Origin: Defluviitaleaceae bacterium
GTDB lineage: Bacteria; Bacillota; Clostridia; Lachnospirales; WRAX01
Reading direction: 5' to 3'
Assembly (NCBI GenBank): GCA_009780415.1
Contig: WRAC01000009.1
Location: 1-61,273, forward strand
DNA: 61,273 nt
The position numbers and the translations under genes were made by a program. The notes under the pieces were generated by a model. That model worked only from the letters and a program-made list of their open reading frames with translations. It searched no databases and was not told where the DNA came from. Position 1 is the first letter of the stretch. Every line of letters starts with the position of its first letter. Below are positions 17,096-25,269 of the stretch, in pieces.

Positions 17096-17120
17096 TGTAA
17101 AACTGTAAGGGTAATTGATG

Positions 17121-17148
17121 CCGGAAGGGAGATGGCCCACCCTTCCGG
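17121..17148 (+). terminator. hairpin after the MerR gene
   Basis: CCGGAAGGG (17121-17129) pairs with CCCTTCCGG (17140-17148). There is no U-run immediately after, so it is a weak terminator or an RNA-stabilising hairpin. The remaining 150 bp before the next gene show no clear feature. Confidence 0.5.
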
Positions 17149-17304
17149 TATCAGATACAGCCTTTTGTGTATGAAAGGAACGGGTGGATGTGGCATATAC
17201 GGCGGCTCTTAAATCCGTAGCTGTTGAGAACGAACCTGCCCCGGCGAAACGGGAATGGAATTGTTAACTATAGGGGATCGATAATATGAAAATTACAAAT
17301 ATTT

Positions 17305-17940
17305 ATGTTTATTGACTTCAAAAAAACCGAGAAACACCTGTACCAGCCGAAGAGCTCACCTTCAATCATTGACGTGCCGGAAATGACTTTCATTGCCGTT
17401 GACGGCAAAGGCAACCCGAACACTTCCGAAGCCTATAAAACCGCGCTGGAAATCCTATACGGCTTGTCGTATACGATTAAGATGAGCAAAATGAGCGGAA
17501 CGCAGCCGGAGGGGTATTTCGAGTATGTTATGCCGCCGCTGGAAGGGCTTTGGTGGACGGCTGACGGCGGTACGGTTGATTTTTCGGATAAAGGCGGTTT
17601 CTGTTGGACTTCGATGATACGCCAGCCTGAATTTGTCAAACCGGAGGTGTTTGAGTTCGCCGCGTTCACGTTCGTAAAAAAGAAGCCTGATCTTGATATA
17701 TCAAAAGCAAGGCTTATAAAACTCACTGAGGGTTTGTGCGTTCAAATTATGCACATTGGCTCTTATGACGATGAACCCGCAACAATTGCCGCGATGGACA
17801 AGTATGCGGAGGAACAAGGGTACGTGATTGATATCAACGAAACCCGGCGTCATCACGAGATTTACTTAAATGACCCGCGCAAGGTTCCGCCCGCAAAATT
17901 GAAAACCATTATTCGCCATCCTGTAAGGGGATTAAGATGA
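17305..17940 (+). CDS. GyrI-like small-molecule-binding protein
   Basis: 211 residues with no DNA-binding domain. The N-terminus FIDFKKTEKHLYQPKSSP and the motifs FIAVDGKGNPN, PPLEGLWWT and IMHIGSYDDEPATIAAMD match stand-alone GyrI-like proteins. Some members of this family hydrolyse or sequester cationic toxins. The start codon is uncertain because no convincing ribosome site precedes 17305. It lies 210 bp after the MerR gene in the same direction and could belong to its regulon. Confidence 0.82.
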   Translation: MFIDFKKTEKHLYQPKSSPSIIDVPEMTFIAVDGKGNPNTSEAYKTALEILYGLSYTIKMSKMSGTQPEGYFEYVMPPLEGLWWTADGGTVDFSDKGGFCWTSMIRQPEFVKPEVFEFAAFTFVKKKPDLDISKARLIKLTEGLCVQIMHIGSYDDEPATIAAMDKYAEEQGYVIDINETRRHHEIYLNDPRKVPPAKLKTIIRHPVRGLR

Positions 17941-17967
17941 ATGATAATAAAGAGGCATAATTAAACA

Positions 17968-18567
17968 TCAAAAATGCCTATATCCGCGTATTTCATCGTC
18001 GATGCCCTTCATAAACGCGTTAATCAGGCTGAATAGCTGCCGGGTGCTGATTTTTACGTTTGGCTCCCTGTGCCATTCGGAAGAGCCTTCGAGGCTTAGT
18101 TCCCGGACCAGCTCCAGTAAATGGGGTATGCGATGCTCCAGGAAATCCATGGCCGGGCCGGGGTCGCCTTCGTTAGCCTGGTACATTAATCCTGAAACGT
18201 GCCGCCTGAGTAAAATCATATTTGGGGTTTGCCATCTATCTTTATTGTGCCGCATTAGCTGTGGAAGGCTGCTGTTAATTGAATCAATAGTGGACTCTAT
18301 TTCCCATATGCGGCGCTCTGGAATATCCTCACCGCGTTCCAATGAATGATATGAATCCGATAATACTATTTCAAGATTCATGAGTTGCTTAATAACACTG
18401 TACACGTACCCTTGCCTTATATCTTCGGAACGTCTGGCGTTAGTGATATTCATGATCACGGATACAGCGCATATTGTACATATAAAGATAAAAAACCGCC
18501 TATATTTCAGCTTAATTGTAAATACACCTTCTTTCTCATCTGGTACGGTCCTCAGACTATAAATCAT
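17968..18567 (-). CDS. hypothetical single-span membrane protein
   Basis: About 199 residues with one N-terminal hydrophobic helix (FFIFICTICAVSVIMNI) preceded by basic residues, then a largely helical, charged domain outside the membrane. No family is recognised. There is no clear ribosome site at 18567, so the true start may be nearer the membrane helix. It is 33 bp downstream of the GH172 gene in the opposite operon position: transcription toward it from the GH172 gene is not possible because the GH172 gene ends at 18601 on the same strand and would be upstream only if transcribed through this gene's promoter region. Confidence 0.55.
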   Translation of the reverse strand: MIYSLRTVPDEKEGVFTIKLKYRRFFIFICTICAVSVIMNITNARRSEDIRQGYVYSVIKQLMNLEIVLSDSYHSLERGEDIPERRIWEIESTIDSINSSLPQLMRHNKDRWQTPNMILLRRHVSGLMYQANEGDPGPAMDFLEHRIPHLLELVRELSLEGSSEWHREPNVKISTRQLFSLINAFMKGIDDEIRGYRHF

Positions 18568-18600
18568 AAGTCATAAATCATGTAATAATAATTTAATAAA

Positions 18601-19689
18601 TCAAATAATCTCCAGTTCATCTCTTTCAGACAGCGGCGGGAACGCCGCATGCGGCAAAGCCTGATACCAGAAAGCCACGGACGATATATCGTCCTGCAAG
18701 GGAAGGTACCGCCCGCCTGAACGCCAGCCCAAGGCTTGTATCGTCACGCGTAAGTCACGCTCAAACCGGATCGGGTCGGCGATATGCCAGCGGTACATTG
18801 AGAAGCGCTGCTGGGATTTATACCTTCCGTCGGGCTGCGATACCTTGGAAAGCCCTGCGTACGGCGTACAGTACTCCACATATCCGCCGTTCGCGTCGAA
18901 ATTATATGATCCGCAAAAATAATCCTCTGTCCCCGTCCCGCATATGGTGGGATACATGTCCCCGTCCAGGAAGAATTTGATTTCACCTTCGCCCCACCAT
19001 CCGTTGCTGTTGACGCCCCAATATATGTATGTCCCGACATAATGCCCCCGGCCCCTTACGCCATCCAGCAGCACATGGTCTTTTTTATATTCCAATGGGT
19101 TCGAGCGGCGGAATTGCGCGTGGAAATAGGCGCAATCACTTGGTACATCGGTGAGCGTGTAATTGATTTGGTAGTAGAGTGTCACCTCATTACCGTCTAT
19201 GTTTTCCAAAGTGATTTTACAATGCTTGCGGAAGGGCATCTCCCAGTAGCAATTAAACGCGCGCGCGGGATTGACGCAGACAGCCAGTGAGGACAGCGGC
19301 GCGTATCTGCCGTCGTCAAAGGCATATGCGAAGAAATCACCCAACGGACACTCAACAGACGGGTTTTCTGACCCGTCCCAGTATATGCGCAGGATATAAA
19401 ACCGGAATGTACCCGTCGGGGTAAGCCATATCTGCTGTATCGCTCCGGGGCCGCCGATATCCGCTATGGTTCTTACCTCGCCCGGCTTAATGACGATACT
19501 GGGCGATATCTTGAACCCAACGCCAAGGTCTCCGGCGCAGTTCTTGCCCGTTCCTTCCGCCGCCATTCCGCCCTTATTTTTTTCTCCGGTGAAGTTTTCC
19601 GGGCTGATCGAACGTGTCTTCGCCTCCGAAAGCCTGCTGAGGTTCCCCATATTCATGCCAAGTCCGTTAAAATTGTTCACTTCATCCAC
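18601..19689 (-). CDS. GH172 (DUF2961) glycoside hydrolase-like protein
   Basis: A cytoplasmic protein of 362 residues. Conserved DUF2961 elements are the N-terminal SRLSEAKTRSISPEN, IADIGGPGAIQQIW, LRIYWDGSENPSVECPLGDF, YYQINYTLTDVP and the signature ICGTGTEDYFCGSY. Characterised GH172 enzymes act on fructofuranosides and arabinofuranosides, for example difructose dianhydride I synthase/hydrolase. It is transcribed divergently from the creatininase-family gene, from an overlapping promoter pair. Together with GH127 it suggests use of furanosidic sugars, but this substrate link is inference. Confidence 0.82.
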   Translation of the reverse strand: MDEVNNFNGLGMNMGNLSRLSEAKTRSISPENFTGEKNKGGMAAEGTGKNCAGDLGVGFKISPSIVIKPGEVRTIADIGGPGAIQQIWLTPTGTFRFYILRIYWDGSENPSVECPLGDFFAYAFDDGRYAPLSSLAVCVNPARAFNCYWEMPFRKHCKITLENIDGNEVTLYYQINYTLTDVPSDCAYFHAQFRRSNPLEYKKDHVLLDGVRGRGHYVGTYIYWGVNSNGWWGEGEIKFFLDGDMYPTICGTGTEDYFCGSYNFDANGGYVEYCTPYAGLSKVSQPDGRYKSQQRFSMYRWHIADPIRFERDLRVTIQALGWRSGGRYLPLQDDISSVAFWYQALPHAAFPPLSERDELEII

Positions 19690-19700
19690 CTCTACAGATG

Positions 19701-19740
19701 ATTTTATCGCATTGAAAATGACTTGTCAATCTGATATACT
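19701..19740. promoter_or_regulatory. overlapping divergent promoters (GH172 / creatininase)
   Basis: Plus strand: TTGAAA (19712-19717), 17 bp, TATACT (19735-19740). Minus strand: TTGACA (19729-19724), 17 bp, TAAAAT (19706-19701). The two promoters interpenetrate, so RNA polymerase should not be able to occupy both at once. Confidence 0.75.
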
Positions 19741-19776
19741 CAATAAAAGTATGGTTGAATGATGGAGGGATATTTC

Positions 19777-20583
19777 ATGCTTTGGGAAGAATTAACGGCC
19801 GGTGAGTTTGCTGATGCTTGCAAAAAGGCTAAGCGTACATGCCTGCTGCCGCTTGGCGTTATCGAAAAACACGGCGGGCATTTGCCGCTTGGTACGGACA
19901 TGTTCTCGGCCCGCTGGTTTGCCGAAGAAACGGCGAAGCTTGAACCCGTTGTTGTTTTTCCTTATTATATGTTCGGGCAGATAGCGGAAGCCAGCCATTG
20001 TCCCGGTACCATCGCCATTAAGCCGGAATTGATGTACGCGCTTCTGGAAGAAATTTGCAGCGTTATTTCAAGAAACGGCTTGAAAAAAATTGTGATACTG
20101 GACTGTCATGGAGGAAACGAGCACTTTTTACGTTATTTTGTACAAAGCACCCTTTATTCAAAGCGCGATTATGCCGTATACGCAATACGCCCTTCATATG
20201 GTGAGGATACAAGGAAATTACTCCTTGAGATGTTTGGTACGGATGATTTTGGCGGACACGCGGGAAATACCGAGACATCGGCCATCATGCATATACGCCC
20301 CGATTTGGTAAAGGGCGGGCAAATTGAACCGGAAGGCGCGGCGTCTTGGAACAGGCTTGAAGACATAAAGAATGACGCGTATACCCCAATGTTTTGGTAT
20401 GCCGACCATCCGACACACCAATCCGGAAACCCTTCGCAGGCGTCGGTTGAGGCAGGCAAGGTTATGCACGCGGCCCAGATTCGACACATTACCAAAATCC
20501 TCAGGGCGATAAAAAATGACGAAACCACCGCTAATCTTATAAACGAATTCTATGATAAAACCGCCGCAAAAGGTTATGTTTAG
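19777..20583 (+). CDS. creatininase family amidohydrolase
   Basis: 268 residues from the ATG at 19777, which follows GGAGGG; the ORF also has an ATG at 19759 without a ribosome site. The metal-binding motifs of the family are present: IEKHGGHLPLGTD, ILDCHGGNEH and GGHAGNTETSAIM. Members hydrolyse cyclic or linear amides such as creatinine and formamidopyrimidines, and include the mycofactocin peptidase MftE. The gene stops with UAG and lies just upstream of the methyltransferase operon, which has its own promoter. Substrate unknown. Confidence 0.83.
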   Translation: MLWEELTAGEFADACKKAKRTCLLPLGVIEKHGGHLPLGTDMFSARWFAEETAKLEPVVVFPYYMFGQIAEASHCPGTIAIKPELMYALLEEICSVISRNGLKKIVILDCHGGNEHFLRYFVQSTLYSKRDYAVYAIRPSYGEDTRKLLLEMFGTDDFGGHAGNTETSAIMHIRPDLVKGGQIEPEGAASWNRLEDIKNDAYTPMFWYADHPTHQSGNPSQASVEAGKVMHAAQIRHITKILRAIKNDETTANLINEFYDKTAAKGYV

Positions 20584-20625
20584 GTAAGGGGTTCAATATG
20601 CCCAAATGACGTAAAGCCACGCCTA

Positions 20626-20654
20626 TTGACAACAATGCGGTTATTATATAGAAT
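20626..20654 (+). promoter_or_regulatory. promoter of the mttB operon
   Basis: TTGACA (20626-20631), a 17-bp spacer and TAGAAT (20649-20654) lie 36 bp before the TTG start of mttB. Confidence 0.72.
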
Positions 20655-20690
20655 TTAAGTAACACGGGCTTTGTTAAAGGATGTGGTATT

Positions 20691-22169
20691 TTGGCAAGAA
20701 AAGTTACGCCGGCGGGCCTGAGGACGGGCGGCGGGTTCGGGCTTGATGTTTTTAAAGCGGAAGGCATGGAGCAAATACACGCCGCTGCGCTTGAGGTTCT
20801 CGCGAACGAGGGAATAAAAACAAATTGCAAAATGGCGCTTGAGATTTACGCGGGCGGCGGCTGCGATGTGAACGCGGGCGAGGGCAGGGTGAAGATCCCC
20901 GCGCGTATCGTTGAAGCCGCGATAGAATCCGCTCCGTCAAGCATACTTTTCGCGGCCCGGGATGAGGAAAACGATTTTGTGATGGAAGGAAACAACGTTC
21001 ATTTTTGCAATTTCAGCAAGGGTGTCAATGTTGTTGATATCTATACGGGCGAATACCGCGAATCCACGTTGGAGGATCAGAAAAACGTCGCGCTGCTTGT
21101 AGACGCGCTGGAGCAATACGATTTGCTGGATGTGGCGGTGGAAACGCGGGATATCCCAGATGCAATCGCTAATATCGCCAGCTACGAGGTTATGGCGGCG
21201 AACTGTTCAAAACACAGCGGGCAAAGCGCCCACAGCAAACGCGAAGCCGAAATACTTATCGAAATGGCGTCGGTTGTCGCCGGGGGCAGGGAAAACCTTA
21301 GCAAACGCCCGATAACGTCCACGGTGGTCTGCCCGACAAGCCCGTTGTGTATTAACACGGAAACTACAGAGCCCATCATCGTTTACGCGGAGAATAATGT
21401 GCCCTGCACCGTCCTTTCGATGGTGATGGCGGGCAGCACAGCTCCCGTAACCCTTGCGGGAACGCTGGTTGTGCATAACGCGGAAGTGCTGTCAGGCATT
21501 GTTTTAGGGCAGCTAACGAGAAAAGGCGCGCCCAACCTTTACGGCAGCTCCACAACGATTATGGATCTGCGTACGGCGGCTGTGTCCGTCGGATGCCCGG
21601 AACTGGCTATTTTAAGCTCCGCAGTGGCAAAGCTGGCGGATTTTTACAAGATCCCCTCATACCTTGCCGGCGGGTAGACGGACAGCAAGCTTGGCGACGA
21701 GCAAGCGGGCCACGAAAAAACCCTGTCCATGATGCTTTCGGCGCTTGCCGGGGCCAATATGATTTACGGGCTGGGTATGATAGACCTTGGCATGACGCTT
21801 GATTTCGCACAACTGGTCGTTGATAACGAAATTGCTAAAATGACCAGGAAAATACTTGAAGGTATTCCTGTTACGGCAGATACGCTGGCTGTTGAGGTAA
21901 TCCGCGCGGTAGGCGCCGGCGGGCACTTCCTCACGGAGCCGCATACCCTGAAAAACATGAAAACCGTTCAGGCGCAGACAAAGCTATTTGACCGCCGGCC
22001 CTATTCGCAATGGCACATGATGGGCGGGCGGGATTTAGCCGCGCGCGCGGGCGACGAGGCGCGCAAAATTCTCAAAAACCACGTACCCAAGGCTTTGCCA
22101 AGTGATGCCGCAAGCAAACTCCGCAATATTGTGAAAGCGGCGGCTGAGGAATTCGGGGTACATATATGA
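20691..22169 (+). CDS. mttB: trimethylamine methyltransferase MttB with in-frame UAG (pyrrolysine)
   Basis: A single gene of 492 codons read through an in-frame UAG at 21675-21677 (codon 329). Both halves are in the same frame and both belong to MttB. The upstream half contains VCPTSPLCINTETTEP and LYGSSTTIMDLRTAAVS. The downstream half continues TDSKLGDEQAGHEKT and GAGGHFLTEPHTLKN. Methanogen MttB (about 495 residues) carries pyrrolysine at about position 334, in the same context before TDSK. The enzyme moves a methyl group from trimethylamine to a corrinoid protein. The start is TTG after AAAGGATG. It overlaps the next gene by 4 nt. The pyl genes must lie outside this window. Confidence 0.9.
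21675..21677 (+). other. UAG codon decoded as pyrrolysine
   Basis: TAG at codon 329 of mttB, flanked by YLAGG before and TDSKLGDEQAG after. No frameshift, substitution cluster or new ribosome site is seen around it. The next in-frame stop is the true gene end at 22169. Confidence 0.9.
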
Positions 22170-23578
22170 GCTTTGGACAACTACCGGAAAAGAATATACA
22201 CGAAATACATGAGAACGCTTTGAATCTCCTTGAATCAACGGGTGTGCTTTTTAACGATCCTGAAGCGGTTGAAATCCTTACGTCACACGGGGCATCCGCC
22301 GATGGGAGTATTATACGCTTCCCGCGAAACATGGTTGAGGAGGCGGCAAAAAAAGTTCCGTCCGAGTTTGATTTATATGGCGCTGATGGAAACGCGCTGC
22401 GTATCGGCGGTAATGAAACCCATTTCGCGGCTGGTTCATGCGGGATCAGGATACGCGGCAAAGAAGGCGCGATAAAACAATCCGTAGGAGTCGATTTACG
22501 CGATATAGTCCGGCTGACTGACGGTTTGGACAACATTGCGCTCGCGTCAAGCTCCGTTGTGCCGCACGAAATCCCTGAAGCAATCGGTGACAGCTACCGC
22601 GTGGCTCAACTGCTTCAAAACACGCGCAAACCCTTTGTTACGGGCGCGTTTTCGGCGCAGGGGCTGTTTGATATATATGAATTGCTTGAAGCGGCTTGCG
22701 GCGGGAAGGATGCCTTGGCGCGAAAACCCCGCGCCGTGCTGGACGTTTGTTCACTTTCGCCGCTTAAATGGACGGATGTCTCATGCCGGAACTTAATCGA
22801 CGGGGCGCGGCTGAACCTGCCGCTGGAGTTGATATCAGCGCCGCTTATAGGCGCAACGGCGCCAATGACTCTGTACGGCTGTGTTTTGATGCATACGGTT
22901 GAGATTCTCAGCGGCATCGTACTTATCCAATGCGTAAATCCTGGTAATAGAGTTGTATATGGCGGCGCGCCGATGTATTTCGATATGCGCCGCAGCACCA
23001 CATCGCTGAACTCCGTTGAGACAAGCCTGGTCGGCGCGGCGTACGCGCAAATGGGGCGTTTTTACGGATTGCCCACACATATTTACGCATGCCTTTCGGA
23101 CGCGAAATCAAACGACGCTCAGGCCGGCCTTGAAAGCGGCATAAGCGCGCTGATGGCGGCGCAATCAGGTTTTAACATAATCTCCGGCGCGGGGATGCTT
23201 GAGTTTTGCAATACGTTCAGCCTGGAAAAATTGGTTATAGACAACGAAATAATCGGAATGGTGAAACGGCTTGCGAAGGGAGTATCATGCGGCGAAGAAG
23301 AGATGGCGGCGGGGCTTATCGGGGAAATGGGACCGGGAAGCGATTATCTGTCAACCGGGCATACGTTTAAATGGTTTAGGAAAGAGCCGTATCTGCCGTC
23401 GGATGTTATTGACAGAAAGAATCTGGAACTTTGGCAATCCGAAGGATGCAGGACAGCGGAACAGAAGGCGTCTGATATAGTAAGCAAAAAATTGGCGCAG
23501 GTAAACGGCAAACCGCAGGAAATCAAGGATGCGGCGGAAGCGGTTTGGGAGAAAATAAGAATGCGGGAGGGTAGTTAG
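22166..23578 (+). CDS. MttB superfamily methyltransferase without pyrrolysine
   Basis: 470 residues, homologous to MttB along the whole length (VVPHEIPEAIGD, APLIGATAPMTLYG, VVYGGAPMYFDMRRSTTS, GAGMLEFCNTFSLEKLVID). At the pyrrolysine position the context CLSDAKSNDAQAG has Leu. Non-pyrrolysine members such as MtgB, MtpB and MtcB demethylate glycine betaine, proline betaine or carnitine; which substrate applies here is unknown. Its ATG overlaps the mttB stop by 4 nt (translational coupling). It ends in UAG immediately before the corrinoid-protein ATG. Confidence 0.85.
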   Translation: MSFGQLPEKNIHEIHENALNLLESTGVLFNDPEAVEILTSHGASADGSIIRFPRNMVEEAAKKVPSEFDLYGADGNALRIGGNETHFAAGSCGIRIRGKEGAIKQSVGVDLRDIVRLTDGLDNIALASSSVVPHEIPEAIGDSYRVAQLLQNTRKPFVTGAFSAQGLFDIYELLEAACGGKDALARKPRAVLDVCSLSPLKWTDVSCRNLIDGARLNLPLELISAPLIGATAPMTLYGCVLMHTVEILSGIVLIQCVNPGNRVVYGGAPMYFDMRRSTTSLNSVETSLVGAAYAQMGRFYGLPTHIYACLSDAKSNDAQAGLESGISALMAAQSGFNIISGAGMLEFCNTFSLEKLVIDNEIIGMVKRLAKGVSCGEEEMAAGLIGEMGPGSDYLSTGHTFKWFRKEPYLPSDVIDRKNLELWQSEGCRTAEQKASDIVSKKLAQVNGKPQEIKDAAEAVWEKIRMREGS

Positions 23579-24211
23579 ATGCTGGATAAAATAACCGACA
23601 GCGTTTATAAATACGAAATGGCGGAGATAGAGGGCCTTGTAAAGACAGCGCTGGACAGCGGCATTACCGCCAAAGATATATTAATCGACGGGTTGATGAA
23701 GGGCATGGAGGCCGTGGGCGAAAGCTTTAAGGAAGGCGATTACTTCGTCCCGGAGGTGCTGATGTCCGCAAAAACCATGGCGGCAGGGCTTGAAATTATT
23801 AAACCCATGCTGCTGGACACTTCCGGCGCGGGGTTCAGCCGGGGTAAGGCCGTAATCGGCACTGTGCAGGGCGATCTGCACGACATCGGCAAGAAGCTGG
23901 TGGGTATGTTCATGGAAGGCGCTGGATATGAGGTTATCGACATCGGCATCGACGTACCGGCGGATAAGTTTATCGAAGAAGCAAAAACGCGGGACGCTGA
24001 TTTCCTGTGTATGTCCGCGATGCTTACAACCACGATGAAACAGATGAAGGTAGTTATTGATAAAATGAAGGAAGCCGGGATTTACGGGAGGTGCAAGCCT
24101 GTCGTCGGCGGGGCTCCGCTTACGCATAAATTCGCCGAGGAGATCGGCGCGCATTACTCCTTTGACGCAGCCTCGGCTGTCGATTTGTTGAATGGTTTAT
24201 TGGCAAATTAG
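23579..24211 (+). CDS. methylamine-type corrinoid protein (MttC-like)
   Basis: 210 residues. The N-terminal helical cap domain spans ~1-85 (LVKTALDSGITAKDILIDGL, EGDYFVPEVLMSAKTM). The B12-binding Rossmann domain spans ~90-208, with the cobalt-ligand His in GDLHDIGKKL (about residue 101), VIDIGIDVP and VGGAPLTHKFAEEIGA. It receives methyl groups from one or both adjacent MttB proteins and passes them to a second methyltransferase, which is not in this window. It starts directly after the preceding UAG, with GGGAGG as ribosome site. Confidence 0.9.
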   Translation: MLDKITDSVYKYEMAEIEGLVKTALDSGITAKDILIDGLMKGMEAVGESFKEGDYFVPEVLMSAKTMAAGLEIIKPMLLDTSGAGFSRGKAVIGTVQGDLHDIGKKLVGMFMEGAGYEVIDIGIDVPADKFIEEAKTRDADFLCMSAMLTTTMKQMKVVIDKMKEAGIYGRCKPVVGGAPLTHKFAEEIGAHYSFDAASAVDLLNGLLAN

Positions 24212-24274
24212 ACAAATTATGTTTTGCGCGGCATTACTAAATTATTCCCCGGTGTTAAGGCGCTGAACAAGCAA

Positions 24275-24315
24275 AAAAGTAACCGCTGACTTATTATAAA
24301 TCATCGGTTACTTTT
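24275..24315. terminator. terminator of the mttB operon
   Basis: AAAAGTAACCG (24275-24285) pairs with CGGTTACTTTT (24305-24315), followed by CCTTTT. The A/T-rich stem ends make it usable on both strands, closing both the mttB operon and the convergent SASP gene. Confidence 0.75.
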
Positions 24316-24395
24316 CCTTTTGAATTTTATCGCGCGATTGAGCCATATGTAACCCTGGCTTCACATGTGGTTTATCAAATTAAATTATGTTATGC

Positions 24396-24599
24396 TTAGA
24401 AGGACTTGCCGGCCATCTGGCGCTCCTGGGCTTCGATCATTTTCTTGACCATATAGCCGCCGACGGAACCGTTCTGCCTGCTTGTAAGGTCGCCGTTGTA
24501 GCCTTGCTTTAGCGGCACGCCTATTTCGTTGGCCACTTCGTATTTAAACGCATCAAGAGCGGCGCGGGCTTCCGGTACGGACGCTTTGTTTCTCGACAT
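24396..24599 (-). CDS. alpha/beta-type small acid-soluble spore protein
   Basis: 67 residues with the family pattern: the GPR protease site region FKYEVANEIGVPL and the DNA-binding signature NGSVGGYMVKKMIEAQE. These proteins coat DNA in the dormant spore and are degraded at germination. The gene has a very strong GAGGAGGTGAT ribosome site and is monocistronic. It shows that the organism is, or recently was, a spore former. No consensus sigma-G promoter was assigned. Confidence 0.93.
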   Translation of the reverse strand: MSRNKASVPEARAALDAFKYEVANEIGVPLKQGYNGDLTSRQNGSVGGYMVKKMIEAQERQMAGKSF

Positions 24600-24765
24600 T
24601 CAATATCACCTCCTCAATATTTATTATGTGTTTTTTCCGCGCCTTTATGCTGGCAGATATTTCGACGTTTTTTTGAATAATTTGGCAAATTTAACAGCAA
24701 CTACATGTGGATTATTAGCGTTTATTATTTTACAATATATATAATAAAATAATGGGGGTTATTCA

Positions 24766-25191
24766 ATGCAATTGCAAACCTACATAAAGCCGCAAAACTT
24801 TTATGATTTTTATTGTTGGTATATTTCACCAAAATTGAAAAAAATTGACTTGTTTATTAAAACATCTTGGCGCGGTATAAGTGTTGCTACTGCCGCGCAG
24901 CTTTTGGGCATCTCGGAGTGCGAAGTGCGTTCTATAATGAAGGAAGAAAAAATTACCCGGCTGGACCGCGATAATTTCTGCACTGTCATGAAACGCGGCT
25001 CCTCGGATATTTGCCAATACATAAACCGCGAGGCTGAGCTATGCGCGCCGCCAACCTATACTATGGACGATATAGCGTACATATACGGTTTAAATATTGA
25101 GGATGTAATTAAAGCCGGCGACATAACCGGCATTCACGAAGCTACTGCTTTGACATTACCCTGTTTGTTTTATCATATCCCGGTTGAGTAA
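24766..25191 (+). CDS. hypothetical protein with HTH-like segment
   Basis: 141 residues. A central region (SVATAAQLLGISECEVRSIM) looks like a MarR/excisionase-type helix-turn-helix, followed by MDDIAYIYGLNIEDVIKAG, which resembles a second one. No signal peptide or membrane segment is present. An A/T-rich region with TATATATAAT precedes it. It has no named family that I recognise; a sensor or sporulation-linked regulator is only a guess. Confidence 0.5.
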   Translation: MQLQTYIKPQNFYDFYCWYISPKLKKIDLFIKTSWRGISVATAAQLLGISECEVRSIMKEEKITRLDRDNFCTVMKRGSSDICQYINREAELCAPPTYTMDDIAYIYGLNIEDVIKAGDITGIHEATALTLPCLFYHIPVE

Positions 25192-25269
25192 ATCAAATTC
25201 GTTGAAAATTAGCTTGCTTGTCTGGTGGAAATGTTTTACAATAATAGAAATACGAAGCGGAGGTTATAT

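Noticed and set aside
17149-17304. Small gene between the MerR and GyrI-like genes
   Set aside because: Short open frames only, no ribosome site that fits, and no recognisable protein.
20691-21677. A truncated 328-residue MttB ending at the UAG, or a pseudogene
   Set aside because: The frame continues without change after the UAG, the downstream part is conserved MttB, and the flanking residues match the known pyrrolysine site.
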